Below are positions 62,847 through 64,000 of a stretch of 64,000 nucleotides of DNA, one piece after another. This stretch comes from Peptococcaceae bacterium BRH_c4b (lineage in GTDB: Bacteria; Bacillota; Desulfotomaculia; Desulfotomaculales; Desulfocucumaceae). The DNA lies in contig LADO01000056.1 in assembly GCA_000961595.1 (NCBI GenBank), forward strand, positions 23,466 through 87,465, given 5' to 3'. The notes under the pieces were generated by a model. That model had not been told where the DNA came from. It did no database searches and worked only from the letters and a program-made list of their open reading frames with translations. The translations under genes were made by a program, and so were the position numbers. Positions within the stretch are counted from its first letter, which is position 1, and each line of letters opens with the position of its first letter.

Positions 62847-63674
62847 CTTGTTATTACTGGGTTCTGGGGAGCACCCGGTGCCGGTGTCCGGACATATGTC
62901 CGGTGCCTGCCCGGTTTCAAAAAGCTCCGGGTGATGGTGCTTGATTATCTCCAGGTGCTGCTTCACTACTTGTTTACCCCGGCCAGTGAGATGGCTGATT
63001 TCGGTTATCTCCATCCCCCGGCGCACAAGAAATCTTATCCGCTCGTAATCTTTAATGTACCTGTCTACGGCTTCCTGACTGTGGTTGACCTGGCGGGCAA
63101 TATCCGGCGGGGCAACTTTCTTTTCGTACAGATCAAGAATAATTCGTTTATGGGTGATTCCGGGACCCATGTCCAGTTTGTTGCCTTTGATTGGTATAAC
63201 TACCTGGTGCTCTTCCTGGTATTCTTTAATCCGCTTGGATATGGACATGGGTGACCTGTTTACCATTAGGGCAAGCTCTTCGATGGTCAACAGGCCCCCC
63301 TGCTCGTAGGCGGAGTTGACTAGCCGGACAATTTTCGCTTTATCCCGCTCTGTGCTCGTCAGGTTCTCCAACATCTGGAGGTCTTCTTCACTGATGAGTG
63401 GGAGGGAGATGCGGGTATTTTTGTAGTCTTCGACCCGCTGGCCCAGCCTTGGCTTCTTATTGTCGCTGGAGGTGGTGACCCAGGCCAGATTGCCATAGGC
63501 TTCTTCGCCGGCTCTGGGGTAGAATTCGTCTCTCAACTGGCAGATATCGTCGGCAATGAGCTCGATCACTTTATGGCTGCCGATAAGCTTGTATTCCCGC
63601 TCAAGCATTTCGATGAGAGCGCTTCGAAAAGTTCGCTTTTTAATGGCACTTTCTTTATGATTACCCATTTTCAT
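62838..63674 (-). CDS. DUF1670-family protein
   Basis: 278 residues. I recognise the DUF1670 family from RTFRSALIEMLEREYKLIGS, the NLAWVTTSSDNKKPRLGQRV segment and the central ISLPLISEEDLQMLENL. Three helix-turn-helix-like segments follow: LTIEELALMVNRSPMSISKR, VAPPDIARQVNHSQEAVDRY and MEITEISHLTGRGKQVVKQH. These suggest DNA binding. Function is not established. The ATG overlaps the stop of the upstream gene by 4 bp. The 3' coding end contains the palindrome CCGGACATATGTCCGG. Confidence 0.8.
   Translation of the reverse strand: MKMGNHKESAIKKRTFRSALIEMLEREYKLIGSHKVIELIADDICQLRDEFYPRAGEEAYGNLAWVTTSSDNKKPRLGQRVEDYKNTRISLPLISEEDLQMLENLTSTERDKAKIVRLVNSAYEQGGLLTIEELALMVNRSPMSISKRIKEYQEEHQVVIPIKGNKLDMGPGITHKRIILDLYEKKVAPPDIARQVNHSQEAVDRYIKDYERIRFLVRRGMEITEISHLTGRGKQVVKQHLEIIKHHHPELFETGQAPDICPDTGTGCSPEPSNNKDF
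62888..62903. promoter_or_regulatory. 16-bp perfect palindrome inside the DUF1670 gene end
   Basis: CCGGACATATGTCCGG is a perfect palindrome and shares GGACAT-N2-GTCCGG-like half-sites with the two repeats at 62598 and 62824. Three related sites within 306 bp next to a gene with helix-turn-helix motifs could be binding sites for its product. It also encodes PDICPD in the protein. Confidence 0.45.
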
Positions 63675-64000
63675 GAAATCGCCAGGCCCCCTTTTTGTTC
63701 TTCGCCTGCTGTTTCCGGGCCCGCCTTGACGACAAGGTCTTGTATTCTCTCAGCGTATTCTGGGCCATTGTAGCGCAGGTAAAGCCCTGTGTATTCTCTG
63801 GCCAACCGCTCTGAGATGCCAGCGATATGGGCGGTTTCTGTTAAGCTTAGGCCTTTTTGGATGCACAAGATGACCCGGGCAAAGTCCATAATGTATCTTT
63901 TAATGGAAGCTGTTGAGTGCCGGGTTGTTCGGGCGATCTCGGAGTAGGTCTTGTATTCCAGGTGAAGGCCAACAATCCACGCTTTGTGGGATATGCTCGG
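63671..64000 (-). CDS. DUF1670-like helix-turn-helix protein, C-terminal part (partial)
   Basis: The frame is open at the right window edge, so only the last 109 residues are seen. They carry helix-turn-helix-like segments: TYSEIARTTRHSTASIKRYI, then CIQKGLSLTETAHIAGISER, LAREYTGLYLRYN. These resemble the C-terminal segments of the neighbouring DUF1670 protein (PPDIARQVNHSQEAVDRYIK, then RRGMEITEISHLTGRGKQVV), so the two are tandem relatives. The 4-bp overlap implies one transcript. Confidence 0.75.
   Translation of the reverse strand, partial: PSISHKAWIVGLHLEYKTYSEIARTTRHSTASIKRYIMDFARVILCIQKGLSLTETAHIAGISERLAREYTGLYLRYNGPEYAERIQDLVVKAGPETAGEEQKGGLAIS

Noticed and set aside
1..64000. tRNA, rRNA, CRISPR arrays or a replication origin
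   Set aside because: No cloverleaf with a T-loop, rRNA segment, regularly spaced repeats or DnaA-box cluster was recognised by eye; a covariance search was not possible.

Overview
The window looks like a chromosomal segment of a low-to-moderate G+C anaerobic Clostridium-class firmicute, most like the Desulfotomaculum/Pelotomaculum (Peptococcaceae) group. This is inferred from several S-layer-homology (SLH) proteins, a copper-amine-oxidase-N type surface protein, DUF1670 proteins, strong GGAGG ribosome sites with many TTG starts, and an APS kinase serving glycan sulfation. No rRNA, tRNA or CRISPR array was seen.

Layout. (1) 1-7.6 kb, cell-surface block: the end of an SLH protein; an ECF sigma factor with its zinc-finger anti-sigma factor; a large secreted repeat protein divergent from them; a TolC-like protein; and a three-SLH surface protein. 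Both sides of the sigma/surface-protein divergence carry the same ECF-type promoter (GGAAC[CT]T, 16 bp, GTCTAA), so the sigma factor probably controls itself and the surface protein. (2) 8.1-34.3 kb, one long plus-strand glycan cluster: Wzy/WaaL-like polymerase or ligase, glycosyltransferases, Wzm/Wzt ABC exporter, APS kinase (CysC), a 1765-residue sulfotransferase-glycosyltransferase fusion, AsnB, UDP-glucose dehydrogenase, UDP-glucuronate epimerase, a lipoprotein, a YfhO-like GT-C protein, radical SAM/B12 protein, small flippase, methyltransferase, FAD oxidoreductase, polyprenyl-phosphate glycosyltransferase and DUF2304. CysC plus the sulfotransferase domain suggests that the exported glycan is sulfated. 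(3) 34.3-37.6 kb, a graveyard of broken insertion sequences (IS1595-, IS3- and IS5/IS1182-like) with a YdcF gene and a stray 3' fragment of rmlB. (4) 37.7-43.9 kb, a minus-strand rmlABCD operon (dTDP-rhamnose), then a plus-strand GT4 and a polyprenyl-phosphate sugar-1-phosphate transferase that would start the glycan. (5) 43.9-46.6 kb, a frameshifted subtilisin/Calx-beta/SLH protein.

(6) 46.6-55.4 kb, a toxin-antitoxin and rearrangement island: two HEPN/MNT pairs, Uma2, MazEF, VapBC, AbiEii, Phd/ParE, an orphan Phd and several truncated or chimeric copies. Pieces of SLH, HEPN, VapB-leader and AbiEii sequence are duplicated in it. (7) 55.5-61.7 kb, a 1306-residue SLH/FecR surface protein followed by a small flippase and a PMT/ArnT-like glycosyltransferase, possibly for S-layer glycosylation. 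(8) 61.7-64 kb, a second VapBC pair and two tandem DUF1670 genes (one running off the edge). Next to them are three GGACAT-N2-GTCC palindromes and a 16-bp perfect inverted repeat of unknown role.

Most functions rest on recognising protein families by eye. No database search was run.
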